NCBI RefSeq assembly: GCF_000956465.1
Contig: NZ_JYJA01000041.1
Span: 305,678 to 369,677 of the forward strand
Direction: 5' to 3'
DNA: 64,000 bases
From: Microbacterium trichothecenolyticum
Lineage (GTDB): Bacteria > Actinomycetota > Actinomycetes > Actinomycetales > Microbacteriaceae
Below, piece after piece: positions 19,753 to 28,112 of the stretch. Made by a program: the position numbers and the translations under genes. The notes under the pieces were generated by a model. The model was not told the DNA's origin. It searched no databases and saw only the letters and a list, made by a program, of their open reading frames with translations. Every line of letters starts with the position of its first letter. The stretch's first letter is position 1.

Positions 19753-20558
19753 CCGCCCTCGCCCCCGCCACGCGTGCCGACGCCGGAGCTCGCGCCGCCT
19801 CGCCGCACCGACTGACGTTCGCGAACCTGCTGCGCAGCGAGTGGATCAAGATCACGACGCTCCGCTCGACGTGGTGGTCGCTCGGGATCACGGCCGTGCT
19901 GTCGATCGGCATCTCGATGATGATCGCGTCGGCGTCCGCCCAGTTCGGCGGCGGATTCCCCGCTGTCAGCGCGATCCTCTCGCCGACGCAGTTCACCATG
20001 CTCGTCGCCGGCATCCTCGGTGCGATCGTCATCACCGGCGAATACTCGACCGGCATGATCCGCTCGACCCTCACCGCCGAGCCGCGCCGCGGCGCGGTCG
20101 TCGTGGCGAAGGCCGTCGTGGTGAGCGTGCTCATCGCGCTGACGACCGTGGTGACCTACGCCGTCGCGATCGCGGCCACCGCCCCGTTCCTCGCCGAGGG
20201 GCTCGACTGGTCGGAGCCTGCGCAGTCGATCGTGCCGCTCGCGCTGGGCGTGCTCTCGATGGTGGTCTTCACCCTCATCGGCCTCGGGTTCGGGTTCATC
20301 CTGCGCAACGGCGCCGGTGCCATCGCCGTGACCGTCGGCGTGCTGTTCGTGCTTCCCATCGTGTTCAGCCTGTTCGCCATGTTCGGTGAGAGCTGGAGCT
20401 GGATCGCCGACCTCGCGGAGTACCTCCCGATGACCGCCGCATCCGCGGTGACCGCCCCGGGCGCGGAGGACCTGGCCGTCCCGCTCGCCACGCTGGCCGC
20501 ATGGGGCCTCGTGCCGCTGGCGGGCGGCTGGGCGGTGCTGCGCGGCCGCGACGCGTAG
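19749..20558 (+). CDS. ABC transporter permease (ABC-2 type)
   Basis: 269-aa permease with about six membrane segments. The N-terminal FANLLRSEWIKITTLRSTWW is the usual cytoplasmic start of ABC-2 permeases that pair with BcrA-like ATPases. The segment TGEYSTGMIRSTL between the second and third helices is also typical. ATGA overlap with the ATPase gene. Substrate unknown; bacitracin-, lantibiotic- or drug-type export is likely from the context of a linked two-component system. Confidence 0.9.
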   Translation: MTALAPATRADAGARAASPHRLTFANLLRSEWIKITTLRSTWWSLGITAVLSIGISMMIASASAQFGGGFPAVSAILSPTQFTMLVAGILGAIVITGEYSTGMIRSTLTAEPRRGAVVVAKAVVVSVLIALTTVVTYAVAIAATAPFLAEGLDWSEPAQSIVPLALGVLSMVVFTLIGLGFGFILRNGAGAIAVTVGVLFVLPIVFSLFAMFGESWSWIADLAEYLPMTAASAVTAPGAEDLAVPLATLAAWGLVPLAGGWAVLRGRDA

Positions 20559-20568
20559 AGTCGTCCGA

Positions 20569-21876
20569 ATGCCGCGAACCGCCAGTCAGGCCGTCGTCGG
20601 CGCCGCTTCCGGCGCCGACGACGGCCTCCTGCTGCCACGGCCCCCAGGCGTCTTCCGCCGCTTCTGGGCACGGCATCCGCGATCCGCCGATGTGATCGTC
20701 GCGGTGGTCGCGTTCCTCCTGTCAGCACCCACTGCCGCGCTCCGCTCCGAATACCCGGTCCTTCCGACCATGACACAGACGGTGTTCGCGATCGTCGTGG
20801 TCGTCGGCGCCTGCGTCGCCTTGGTATTCCGCCGTTCGCGGCCCGTCCTCGTCTTCGCCGCGGCGGCGCTGCCGCTGGTGATCCTGCCGCCGAGCCTCGT
20901 CCCGGCATCCCATGTCCTCCCCGCCTTCGCCATCTACGCGGTCGCGGTCTACCGGTCGGTCCGGTCCTGCTGGATCGCCTTCGCGACGGCGACCGCCCTG
21001 ATGGTGGTCTACACGGTCACCGCCGGCCTCGCGGCTCCCGCGACGTGGAGCTACCTCATCACCTCGCTGGTGTCGGGAACGATCGCCCTCCTCATCGGCG
21101 CGCTGATCGGGATCAATGTCGGCAACCGCCGGCGGTATCTCGAGGCGCTCATCGACCGATCCCGCCAGCTGCTCGTCGAACGCGACCAGCAGGCGCGTCT
21201 GGGTGCCGCCGCCGAGCGCACGCGGATCGCCCGCGAGATGCACGACATCGTCTCGCACAACCTGACAGTCATCGTCGCCCTCGCCGAGGGGGCGACCGCG
21301 ACGGGCGAGCCGGCCCGCGCCCGCGCGGCCACCGAGCAGATCGCCGACACGGCCCGCGGCGCCCTGACCGAGATGCGGGCCATGCTCGGCGTGCTGCGAG
21401 ACCCCGAACTATCCCCAGACGCGCCCCTCGCGCCGCTCGACGCGGCGTCGGTCGCGGATGCGGTCGAGTCCGCGCAGCGCGCCGGGTTCCCCGTCGTGCT
21501 TCACGTGGAGGGGCGGCTCGACGACGTGCCGGCGGAGCTGCGCTTCGCGGTGGCGCGCATCGTGCAGGAATCCCTCACCAACGCGATGCGGCACGCTCCC
21601 CTCGCCACCACGATCGACGCGCGGATCTCCGTGCGGGCGGACGGCGTCGATCTCGACATCGTGAACGACGGGGTTCGCCCGCGCACCGAGGCCGCGCAAT
21701 CGCAAGGCGGCCCGGGGTTCGGGCTCCCGGGGCTCCGCGAGCGCGCGGCGCACGTGAGCGGCACGCTGCAGGCCGGACCTGCCGACGGAAGGCGGTGGGC
21801 CGTGCGCGCCTCGCTGCCGCTGCCGCTGCCTGCGCCGGCAGGCGCTGAGGGCGCGCTGGAGGATAACGCACCATGA
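20569..21876 (+). CDS. NarL-type sensor histidine kinase of the ABC exporter operon
   Basis: 435-aa kinase. Five to six membrane helices in residues 40-182, then a HisKA_3 domain with phospho-acceptor His225 in REMHDIVSH and a C-terminal HATPase with the G-box FGLPGLRERA. No extracytoplasmic sensor domain. It lies 10 bp after the permease and overlaps the regulator by 4 bp, so all four genes form one transcript. It likely senses membrane or cell-wall stress and controls the exporter. Confidence 0.92.
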   Translation: MPRTASQAVVGAASGADDGLLLPRPPGVFRRFWARHPRSADVIVAVVAFLLSAPTAALRSEYPVLPTMTQTVFAIVVVVGACVALVFRRSRPVLVFAAAALPLVILPPSLVPASHVLPAFAIYAVAVYRSVRSCWIAFATATALMVVYTVTAGLAAPATWSYLITSLVSGTIALLIGALIGINVGNRRRYLEALIDRSRQLLVERDQQARLGAAAERTRIAREMHDIVSHNLTVIVALAEGATATGEPARARAATEQIADTARGALTEMRAMLGVLRDPELSPDAPLAPLDAASVADAVESAQRAGFPVVLHVEGRLDDVPAELRFAVARIVQESLTNAMRHAPLATTIDARISVRADGVDLDIVNDGVRPRTEAAQSQGGPGFGLPGLRERAAHVSGTLQAGPADGRRWAVRASLPLPLPAPAGAEGALEDNAP

Positions 21877-22574
21877 CCACACCCATCCGCGTCATCCTGG
21901 TCGACGACCAGGAGCTCATCCGACTCGGCTTCCGCCTGGTGCTCGAGGCCGAACCGGACGTCGAGGTGGTCGGTGAGGCGGCCGACGGAGACCAGGCGCT
22001 GCGTGCGGTGGCCGCGCATGCACCCGATGTCGTGCTGATGGACATACGGATGCCGCGCACCGACGGCATCGCGGCCACCCGGTCGATCGTCGCCGCGCAC
22101 CCGTCGACACGCGTTCTCGTGCTCACCACGTTCGACCTCGACGAGTACGCGGTGGGGGCGCTCGATGCGGGCGCGAGCGGATTCCTCCTCAAGGATGCGC
22201 ACCGCTCGGAGCTCACCGCGGCGATCCGCGCCGTGCATCGGGGCGACGCCGTGCTGGCGCCGTCGGTCACACGGCGGCTCATCGACCGGCTCCATGCGGC
22301 GCCGCCCGTGACGGAGCACACGAGCCCGGTCGGCGACCCGACGACGGAGCTGACGCACCGTGAACGGGAGGTGTTCACCGCGATCGCGCGCGGGATGAAC
22401 AACACCGAGATCGCGGGCCACCTGTTCCTGAGCGAGTCCACGGTCAAGACGCACGTCGGCCGCGTGCTGGCCAAGATCGGGGCGCGCGACCGTGTGCACG
22501 CCGTGATCCTCGCTCACCGGCATCGGCTCGTCGACGCGTCCGCGCCGCGCAGCGATGAGCGGTCCACAACCTGA
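21873..22574 (+). CDS. NarL/LuxR-family response regulator of the ABC exporter operon
   Basis: 233-aa regulator. Receiver with acidic pocket Asp11/Asp12, phospho-acceptor Asp57 in LMDIRMP and Lys in FLLKDAH; HTH in residues ~160-215 (LTHREREVFTAIARG, then ESTVKTHVGR). ATGA overlap with the kinase. It likely activates or represses this operon; no operator was identified. Confidence 0.92.
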   Translation: MTTPIRVILVDDQELIRLGFRLVLEAEPDVEVVGEAADGDQALRAVAAHAPDVVLMDIRMPRTDGIAATRSIVAAHPSTRVLVLTTFDLDEYAVGALDAGASGFLLKDAHRSELTAAIRAVHRGDAVLAPSVTRRLIDRLHAAPPVTEHTSPVGDPTTELTHREREVFTAIARGMNNTEIAGHLFLSESTVKTHVGRVLAKIGARDRVHAVILAHRHRLVDASAPRSDERSTT

Positions 22575-22620
22575 GCGCCGCCCAGGCTGAGCGCAACCTC
22601 CGCTCGTTAGGATCGTGACG

Positions 22621-23733
22621 ATGAGCCGCGTACCCCTCCAATCCACCCCGCCCGCGGAAGCCCCCGATCTTACGGACGCAGAGCTATGGCGGGGCGTCGG
22701 CGAGTTCTTCGTCCAGGCCGGCTGGAACCTGCTCGCCGTCGCCGGCATCATCGTCGGCGCCGTGCTCGTCGTCTGGATCCTCCACTTCGTGATCCACCGG
22801 GTCGTCGGTCGCATCGTCAACGGCGCCAAGAACAAGGCGAACGTCGACGACACCCAGGCCCTCGAGCGGTCGCCGCTCGCGTCGGTGCGGCTCGTCCAGC
22901 GCACGCGGACGCTCGGCTCGATCCTCGGCAACATCGTCAATGTGACGGTCGTGATCATCGCGCTGCTGCTGGTCATCAACGTCCTGGCACCGACCGCTCT
23001 CGGATCGCTCACACTGCTCACCGCCGCCATCGGCGCCGGTCTCGGCTTCGGCGCGCAGAACATCGTCAAGGACGTGCTCAACGGCATCTTCATCGTGGCC
23101 GAGGATCAGGTGGGGATCGGCGACGTGGTCGACCTCGGACTTGCGACGGGCATCGTCGAGTACGTGAGCGTCCGCGTCACGCACGTGCGCGACGTCAACG
23201 GCACCCTCTGGTACGTGCGCAACGGTGAGATCCTGCGCATCGGCAACCTCTCGCAGGGCTGGTCGCGGGTGATCCTCGATCTCTCGGTGGCCACCGACTC
23301 CGACATCGGCGAGGTCGAGAAGGCGATGCTCGACACCGCCAAGGAGCTCGCGAAGGACCCGAAGTGGCGCACGCGGATCCTCGAGCAGCCCGAGGTGTGG
23401 GGCCTCGAGTCGATCTCGGGCGACGCGCTCGTCATCCGCCTCGTCATGAAGACCCGCGCGAATGCGAAGGACGACGTCGCGCGCGAGCTGCGCATGCGCC
23501 TGAAGCACACGATCGACGAGATGGGCATCACGCTGCCCGCCCTCACCGCGGTCATGCCGAGCGGGCTCGAGGGCGCTCAGCGTGTGCGCGGCGCCAACCC
23601 GCCCAAGACCAAGCCCACGCCGGTCGCTTCCACGCCGGAGCGCCCGGTGTGGAAGCCGAAGCGAACCCCCAAGAAGCCGTCGACACCGCCCGCGGGTGAT
23701 GAATCCGGCACGACCACCGGAGGAACCGCATGA
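22621..23733 (+). CDS. Small-conductance mechanosensitive channel (MscS family)
   Basis: 370-aa membrane channel releasing solutes under hypo-osmotic shock. Three membrane segments: ~35-60, ~100-122 and the pore helix ~125-150 with the Gly/Ala pattern AAIGAGLGFGAQN. The beta domain follows (GDVVDLG, VRNGEI), then the alpha-beta domain. A disordered basic tail of about 45 residues (TPERPVWKPKR, KKPSTP) extends the C-terminus. ATG at 22621 with TAGGA upstream. Overlaps the haemoglobin gene by 4 bp. Confidence 0.93.
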   Translation: MSRVPLQSTPPAEAPDLTDAELWRGVGEFFVQAGWNLLAVAGIIVGAVLVVWILHFVIHRVVGRIVNGAKNKANVDDTQALERSPLASVRLVQRTRTLGSILGNIVNVTVVIIALLLVINVLAPTALGSLTLLTAAIGAGLGFGAQNIVKDVLNGIFIVAEDQVGIGDVVDLGLATGIVEYVSVRVTHVRDVNGTLWYVRNGEILRIGNLSQGWSRVILDLSVATDSDIGEVEKAMLDTAKELAKDPKWRTRILEQPEVWGLESISGDALVIRLVMKTRANAKDDVARELRMRLKHTIDEMGITLPALTAVMPSGLEGAQRVRGANPPKTKPTPVASTPERPVWKPKRTPKKPSTPPAGDESGTTTGGTA

Positions 23734-24212
23734 CGGACTCGGCCACCCCGCTGAGCTTCTACGACGAGGTCGGCGGCCACGACACGTTCGCTCGGCTCGT
23801 CGACGCGTTCTACCGCGGGGTCGCGGAGGACGAGGTCCTGCGCCCCATGTATCCCGAGGAGGACCTCGGCCCGGCGAAGGAGCGGCTCACGCTGTTCCTC
23901 GAGCAGTACTGGGGCGGTCCGACCACGTACAGCCAGGAGCGCGGCCACCCCCGGCTGCGCATGCGTCACGCGGCGTTCCACGTGGATCCCCACGCGCGCG
24001 ACCGCTGGCTCGCGCACATGCGCGTCGCGGTGGACGAACTCCAGCTCCCGCCCCTCCACGAGGCCACCCTCTGGGATTACCTCCAGCGCGCCGCATATGC
24101 CATGGTGAATACCTTCGAGCCCTCGGGCATCGGACCCGCCGCAGGACCCCGGGCTGCGGCATCCTTCCCTGTCATTGCGGCACCCCCGGCAGACGCCGAC
24201 CCCGCTCGCTGA
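23730..24212 (+). CDS. glbO: Group II truncated haemoglobin
   Basis: 160-aa globin of the GlbO type. N-terminal SFYDEVGGHDTFARLVDAFY is the A-E helix start of trHbII; proximal His lies in RHAAFHVD, and a Trp typical of the G-helix lies in LWDYLQRAAY. Binds haem and O2, possibly with peroxidase or respiratory roles. About 30 residues longer than mycobacterial GlbO because of an Ala/Pro-rich tail. Coupled to mscS, a pairing without an obvious functional link. Confidence 0.93.
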   Translation: MTDSATPLSFYDEVGGHDTFARLVDAFYRGVAEDEVLRPMYPEEDLGPAKERLTLFLEQYWGGPTTYSQERGHPRLRMRHAAFHVDPHARDRWLAHMRVAVDELQLPPLHEATLWDYLQRAAYAMVNTFEPSGIGPAAGPRAAASFPVIAAPPADADPAR

Positions 24213-24255
24213 GTCAGCGACTCGGCTACATCCCCTCGCCGACGAAGGAGTCGAC

Positions 24256-25914
24256 ATGCCCTCCCACCACACCGACATCCTCGTCATCGGATGGGGACTC
24301 GCCGGTCTCGTCGCCACCGCGGAGGCGGTCGCGGCGGGCAAGCGCGTGACGATCGTCGACCAGGAGCCGCGGTCGAATCTCGGCGGTCAGGCGTGGTGGT
24401 CCTTCGGGGGCCTCTTCTTCATCGACTCGCCCGAACAGCGCCGGCTGGGCATCCACGACTCGCTCGAGCTCGCGCGACAGGACTGGTTCGGCAACGCCGG
24501 GTTCGACCGCGAGGAGGATCTCTGGCCCCGCAGGTGGGCCGAGGCCTACCTGCAGTTCGCGCACGAGGAGAAGCGCGCGTGGCTGCGCGAGAAGGGCGTC
24601 GGCTTCTTCCCGATCGTCGGCTGGGCAGAGCGGGGCGGGTACACCGCGACCGGGCCGGGCAACTCGGTGCCGCGCTTCCACATCACGTGGGGCACGGGGC
24701 CCGGGATCGTGGCGCCGTTCCAGGCGGCTGTCGAAGCCGGCGAGGCCGACGGACGCGTGACCATCCTCCCCCGCCACCGGGTCACGTCGCTCACCGTCGC
24801 CGGCGGCGTCGTCACGGGCGCAGCCGGTGCGGTGCTGGCTCCGTCCGGCGCCGCACGCGGCGTCGCGAGTTCGCGCGAGGTCGTCGACGCCTTCGAGATC
24901 ACGGCGGACGCGACGATCGTCTCGTCCGGAGGCATCGGGGGAAACCACGACCTCGTGCGCCAATGGTGGCCCGAGCGCCTCGGCACTCCCCCCGCGACGA
25001 TGGTCACCGGCGTCCCGGCGTACGTCGACGGCTCGATGCAGCCCGTGTCGGAGGCCGCGGGCGCGCGCCTCATCAACGGCGACCGCATGTGGCACTACGT
25101 CGAGGGCATCCAGAACTGGGATCCGATCTGGCCGGATCACGGCATCCGCATCCTTCCCGGGCCCTCGTCCGTATGGCTCGACGCGACGGGCAATCGCCTG
25201 CCCGTGCCGCTCTTCCCCGGCTTCGACACGCTGGGAACCCTCGCGCACCTCCGCGCCACCGGGCACGACCACTCATGGTTCGTGCTGTCGCAGAAGATCA
25301 TCGAGAAGGAGTTCACGCTCTCCGGCAGCGAGCAGAATCCCGACCTCACCGGCAAGGACGTCAAGCTCCTCGCGAAATCCCGCCTCGGCAAGGGCGCCGC
25401 CGGTCCCGTGCAGGCGTTCATGGATCACGGCGCCGACTTCGTCGTGCGCGACAACCTCGACGACCTCATCGCGGGCATGCAGTCGCTCCCCGGCGGCGAT
25501 GCGCTCGACGCCGACCGCGTGCGGTTCGAAGTCGAGGCTCGCGACCGCGAGATCGACAACGATTTCACCAAGGACGCCCAGATCGCGATGCTGCGCTCGG
25601 CGCGCGCGTTCCGCGGCGACCGCCTCATCCGCACTGCAAGCCCCCACCGCATCCTCGGCCCCAAGTCCGGGCCGCTCATCGCGGTGAAGCTGCACGTGCT
25701 CACCCGCAAGTCCCTCGGCGGCATCGAGACCGATCTGTCGGGCCGCGCGCTCGGTGCCGGCGGCGAGCCCGTCCCCGGCCTGTACGCCGCAGGCGAGGCG
25801 AGCGGATTCGGCGGCGGCGGCATCCACGGCTATCGCGCCCTCGAGGGCACCTTCGTCGGCGGATGCCTCTTCTCGGGGCGGGTCGCCGGGCGCGCCGCCG
25901 CAGCGGCCGTGTGA
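24256..25914 (+). CDS. FAD-binding dehydrogenase (KstD/fumarate-reductase flavoprotein fold)
   Basis: 552-aa flavoprotein. The N-terminal Rossmann motif is IGWGLAGLVA with the distal acid in VDQE; the FAD-binding C-terminal segment reads LYAAGEASGFGGGG. This belongs to the conserved actinobacterial putative FAD-binding dehydrogenase family related to 3-ketosteroid-delta1-dehydrogenase and fumarate reductase. The natural substrate is not established. ATG at 24256 follows GAAGGAG at 24244-24250. Shares the direction of glbO with a 43-bp gap. Confidence 0.88.
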   Translation: MPSHHTDILVIGWGLAGLVATAEAVAAGKRVTIVDQEPRSNLGGQAWWSFGGLFFIDSPEQRRLGIHDSLELARQDWFGNAGFDREEDLWPRRWAEAYLQFAHEEKRAWLREKGVGFFPIVGWAERGGYTATGPGNSVPRFHITWGTGPGIVAPFQAAVEAGEADGRVTILPRHRVTSLTVAGGVVTGAAGAVLAPSGAARGVASSREVVDAFEITADATIVSSGGIGGNHDLVRQWWPERLGTPPATMVTGVPAYVDGSMQPVSEAAGARLINGDRMWHYVEGIQNWDPIWPDHGIRILPGPSSVWLDATGNRLPVPLFPGFDTLGTLAHLRATGHDHSWFVLSQKIIEKEFTLSGSEQNPDLTGKDVKLLAKSRLGKGAAGPVQAFMDHGADFVVRDNLDDLIAGMQSLPGGDALDADRVRFEVEARDREIDNDFTKDAQIAMLRSARAFRGDRLIRTASPHRILGPKSGPLIAVKLHVLTRKSLGGIETDLSGRALGAGGEPVPGLYAAGEASGFGGGGIHGYRALEGTFVGGCLFSGRVAGRAAAAAV

Positions 25915-25927
25915 CGAGGAGCCCGCG

Positions 25928-26605
25928 TCAGTTCGCCGAGGAGCCGGTGCGGCGCACCGGCGTGAGGCCGGTCGCCACCGGTCCGCGAACGAGCACGTGA
26001 CCGCGGCTGAGGCTCACTCGCGTCCACGGTCCGCTCGCGAACACCCGAGCGGTCTCGCCGCCGCTGATGAAGCCGAGGCTCAGGGCTGCGAACGCGACCC
26101 CGAGCGGCAGACCGCCCAGCTCCTCGTCGGGCGCGCCCCACACGGCGGCGCGGACGGTGCGCACCACGTCTTCGCCGGCATCCGTCGGCACCGTGTCGGC
26201 GACGCGGGCGATCCCCCCTTGGGCCTTGGCCGCGAGCGTCGATGCCTCGATGCCGGGCTGCGCGTCCCAGCCGCTGCGCGGCGGGGTGATGCCCGCCCAC
26301 GCGGGCGACAGAGCGGTCTCGGGAAGCGAGAGGGCACGAGGATCGTCGACGGTCGCAGACAGGGCGGATGCCTCGACCACGAGGTCGCACACGAGCTCGG
26401 GGTCCGCGTTCAGCGATCGCAGAGCCAGGACGGTCGGCGTCGGATCCCCGAAGCCGCGCGGCGCCAGAGGCGCGGCGGTCATCGCCAGGACGCCACCGGA
26501 AGCCTGCAGGCGCACGCCTTCGACCGTGAAGCGCGCTGCCCGACCCGCGAAGGTGAGGGCGTCGGCGGCGGACTCGGGATCGGCGAGCAAGAGGCGCGGT
26601 GACAT
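25928..26605 (-). CDS. Conserved actinobacterial protein of unknown function
   Basis: 225-aa soluble protein, no signal peptide or membrane segment. Features are a Leu/Ala-rich body, the segments WAGITPPRSGW and GPWTRVSLSRGHVLVRGP near the C-terminus, and a short basic tail. No family recognised with certainty; it resembles a conserved Microbacteriaceae protein that sits beside tesB. Divergent from tesB over 58 bp, which must hold both promoters. Confidence 0.75.
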   Translation of the reverse strand: MSPRLLLADPESAADALTFAGRAARFTVEGVRLQASGGVLAMTAAPLAPRGFGDPTPTVLALRSLNADPELVCDLVVEASALSATVDDPRALSLPETALSPAWAGITPPRSGWDAQPGIEASTLAAKAQGGIARVADTVPTDAGEDVVRTVRAAVWGAPDEELGGLPLGVAFAALSLGFISGGETARVFASGPWTRVSLSRGHVLVRGPVATGLTPVRRTGSSAN

Positions 26606-26663
26606 CGCCCCCTAAGCTACCAAGCGGACCTGCGGGCGGCCGCCGCCCCGGAGAGGAGCACCC

Positions 26664-27578
26664 GTGGATGCCGAGCCGAACGCCGAGACGGTGCCGGACA
26701 AGGATCCGGTCGCGTCGATGCTGTCGGTCATCGATCTGAGCGCGTCCGACGCGCGCACCACGGAGGACATCTTCACCGGCGCATCGCAGTCGATGCCGCT
26801 CGGGCGCGTCTACGGCGGCCAGGTGCTCGCGCAGTCCATCGTCGCCGCGTCGCGCACGATCCCCGAGGAGCGGATCGTGCACTCGATGCACGGGTATTTC
26901 CTCCGCCCCGGAGACTCGGCGAAGGGCATCACGTTCTCGGTCGACCGCATCCACGACGGACGCTCGTTCTCGACGCGGCGCACGCAGGCGTTCCAGGAGG
27001 GTGTCCCGATCTTCTCGATGATCGCGTCCTTCCAGGACGAGGACCCCGGCCTCGAGCACCAGGAGCCGATGCCGGAGGGCGTGCCCGCGCCGGAGGATCT
27101 CCCCGACATCGAGTCGCACCTGGGCGGCCTGCATCCGATGTCGAAGCGGCTCTTCACCGATCGGCCGGTTGATCTGCGGCACATCCCGGTGCCGATCTAC
27201 GTCGCGGCGGACACCGAGAAGGCGCCGCGGCAGGCGGTCTGGATGCGCGTGCGCCGGCCTATCCCCGATGACCCTGCGATCCATCGCGCCGCGCTCGCGT
27301 ACCTCAGCGATCTGACGATCCAGGAGTCGATCCTCCGGGCACACGGCGTCTCGTGGGCGACGCCGGGTCTGAAGGTCGCGAGCCTCGACCACGCCATGTG
27401 GTGGCATCGGTTCGGCCGCGTGGACGAATGGATGCTGTACGTCCAGGAATCCCCGAGCGCCCGCGGTGGCCGGGGCCTCGCGTCAGGACGGATCTACGCC
27501 GCCGACGGCACCCTGCTGGCCAGCGTGGCGCAGGAGATCATGATCCGCGTTCCCGGGAGCGACGGCGACACCCGCTGA
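26664..27578 (+). CDS. tesB: Acyl-CoA thioesterase II (TesB)
   Basis: 304-aa double hot-dog thioesterase hydrolysing acyl-CoAs to free fatty acid and CoA. Typical segments are RVYGGQVLAQS, SMHGYFLRPGD, RSFSTRRTQAFQ and the C-terminal SLDHAMWWHR with catalytic Asp. GAGAGGAG lies just upstream of the GTG at 26664. Converges with the second thioesterase gene. Confidence 0.93.
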   Translation: MDAEPNAETVPDKDPVASMLSVIDLSASDARTTEDIFTGASQSMPLGRVYGGQVLAQSIVAASRTIPEERIVHSMHGYFLRPGDSAKGITFSVDRIHDGRSFSTRRTQAFQEGVPIFSMIASFQDEDPGLEHQEPMPEGVPAPEDLPDIESHLGGLHPMSKRLFTDRPVDLRHIPVPIYVAADTEKAPRQAVWMRVRRPIPDDPAIHRAALAYLSDLTIQESILRAHGVSWATPGLKVASLDHAMWWHRFGRVDEWMLYVQESPSARGGRGLASGRIYAADGTLLASVAQEIMIRVPGSDGDTR

Positions 27579-27598
27579 GCCGGCGACGGTCGGCCGGG

Positions 27599-28111
27599 TC
27601 AGCGCCGGTGGGTGTAGTGGATCGGCTCGCCGACGTAAGGCCCCCACGCGGCGCGCTCCTCGCTCGTGAGTCGGAGCGGGCGCCCGGTCTCGGCATCCAC
27701 CTTCACGATGACGGTGGTGGCGCGTGCGTACAGCGTTCGCCCGCCGGCACCGGACTCGACCGGGCTGTAGACCTCGTAGCAGACCTCGATGCTCGACCCG
27801 CCCAGCTTGCCGAACCACATCTGCACGTCGAGCGGATGTCGCTGATACGGCACCGGTGCGAGGTACTCGATCTCCTGCCGGGCGATGAGCGTGAGCATCC
27901 CGCTGAAGATGCTCGAATCCAGCACCGCCGTCGGCGGTGCGTCCTCGCCCGGTTCGGGAAGCCAGAACGCCCGCACGCGCGCTTCTTCGAGCAGCTTCAG
28001 CATCGACGTGTTGTTGACGTGGTTGAACGCGTCGAGGTCTCCCCATCGCAGGTGGATGGGGATGTGCAGGCGGCGGTCGCCGGCCATGGCTGCGACCGCC
28101 GCGTCGCCCAT
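27599..28111 (-). CDS. Hot-dog fold thioesterase (YbgC/4HBT type)
   Basis: 170-aa single hot-dog protein. RWGDLDAFNHVNN carries the catalytic Asp and the HVNN turn of YbgC-like acyl-CoA thioesterases. Start ATG at 28111 lies 1 bp after the ettA stop, so it is translated from the same transcript. A second Met ten residues further (MAGDRRL) is a possible alternative start. The substrate is unknown. Confidence 0.85.
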   Translation of the reverse strand: MGDAAVAAMAGDRRLHIPIHLRWGDLDAFNHVNNTSMLKLLEEARVRAFWLPEPGEDAPPTAVLDSSIFSGMLTLIARQEIEYLAPVPYQRHPLDVQMWFGKLGGSSIEVCYEVYSPVESGAGGRTLYARATTVIVKVDAETGRPLRLTSEERAAWGPYVGEPIHYTHRR

Positions 28112-28112
28112 C

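Noticed and set aside
25928..26605. Possible ESX-like or acyl-CoA-binding role for the unknown gene beside tesB
   Set aside because: No WXG motif, membrane helix or recognisable ligand site; left as unknown.
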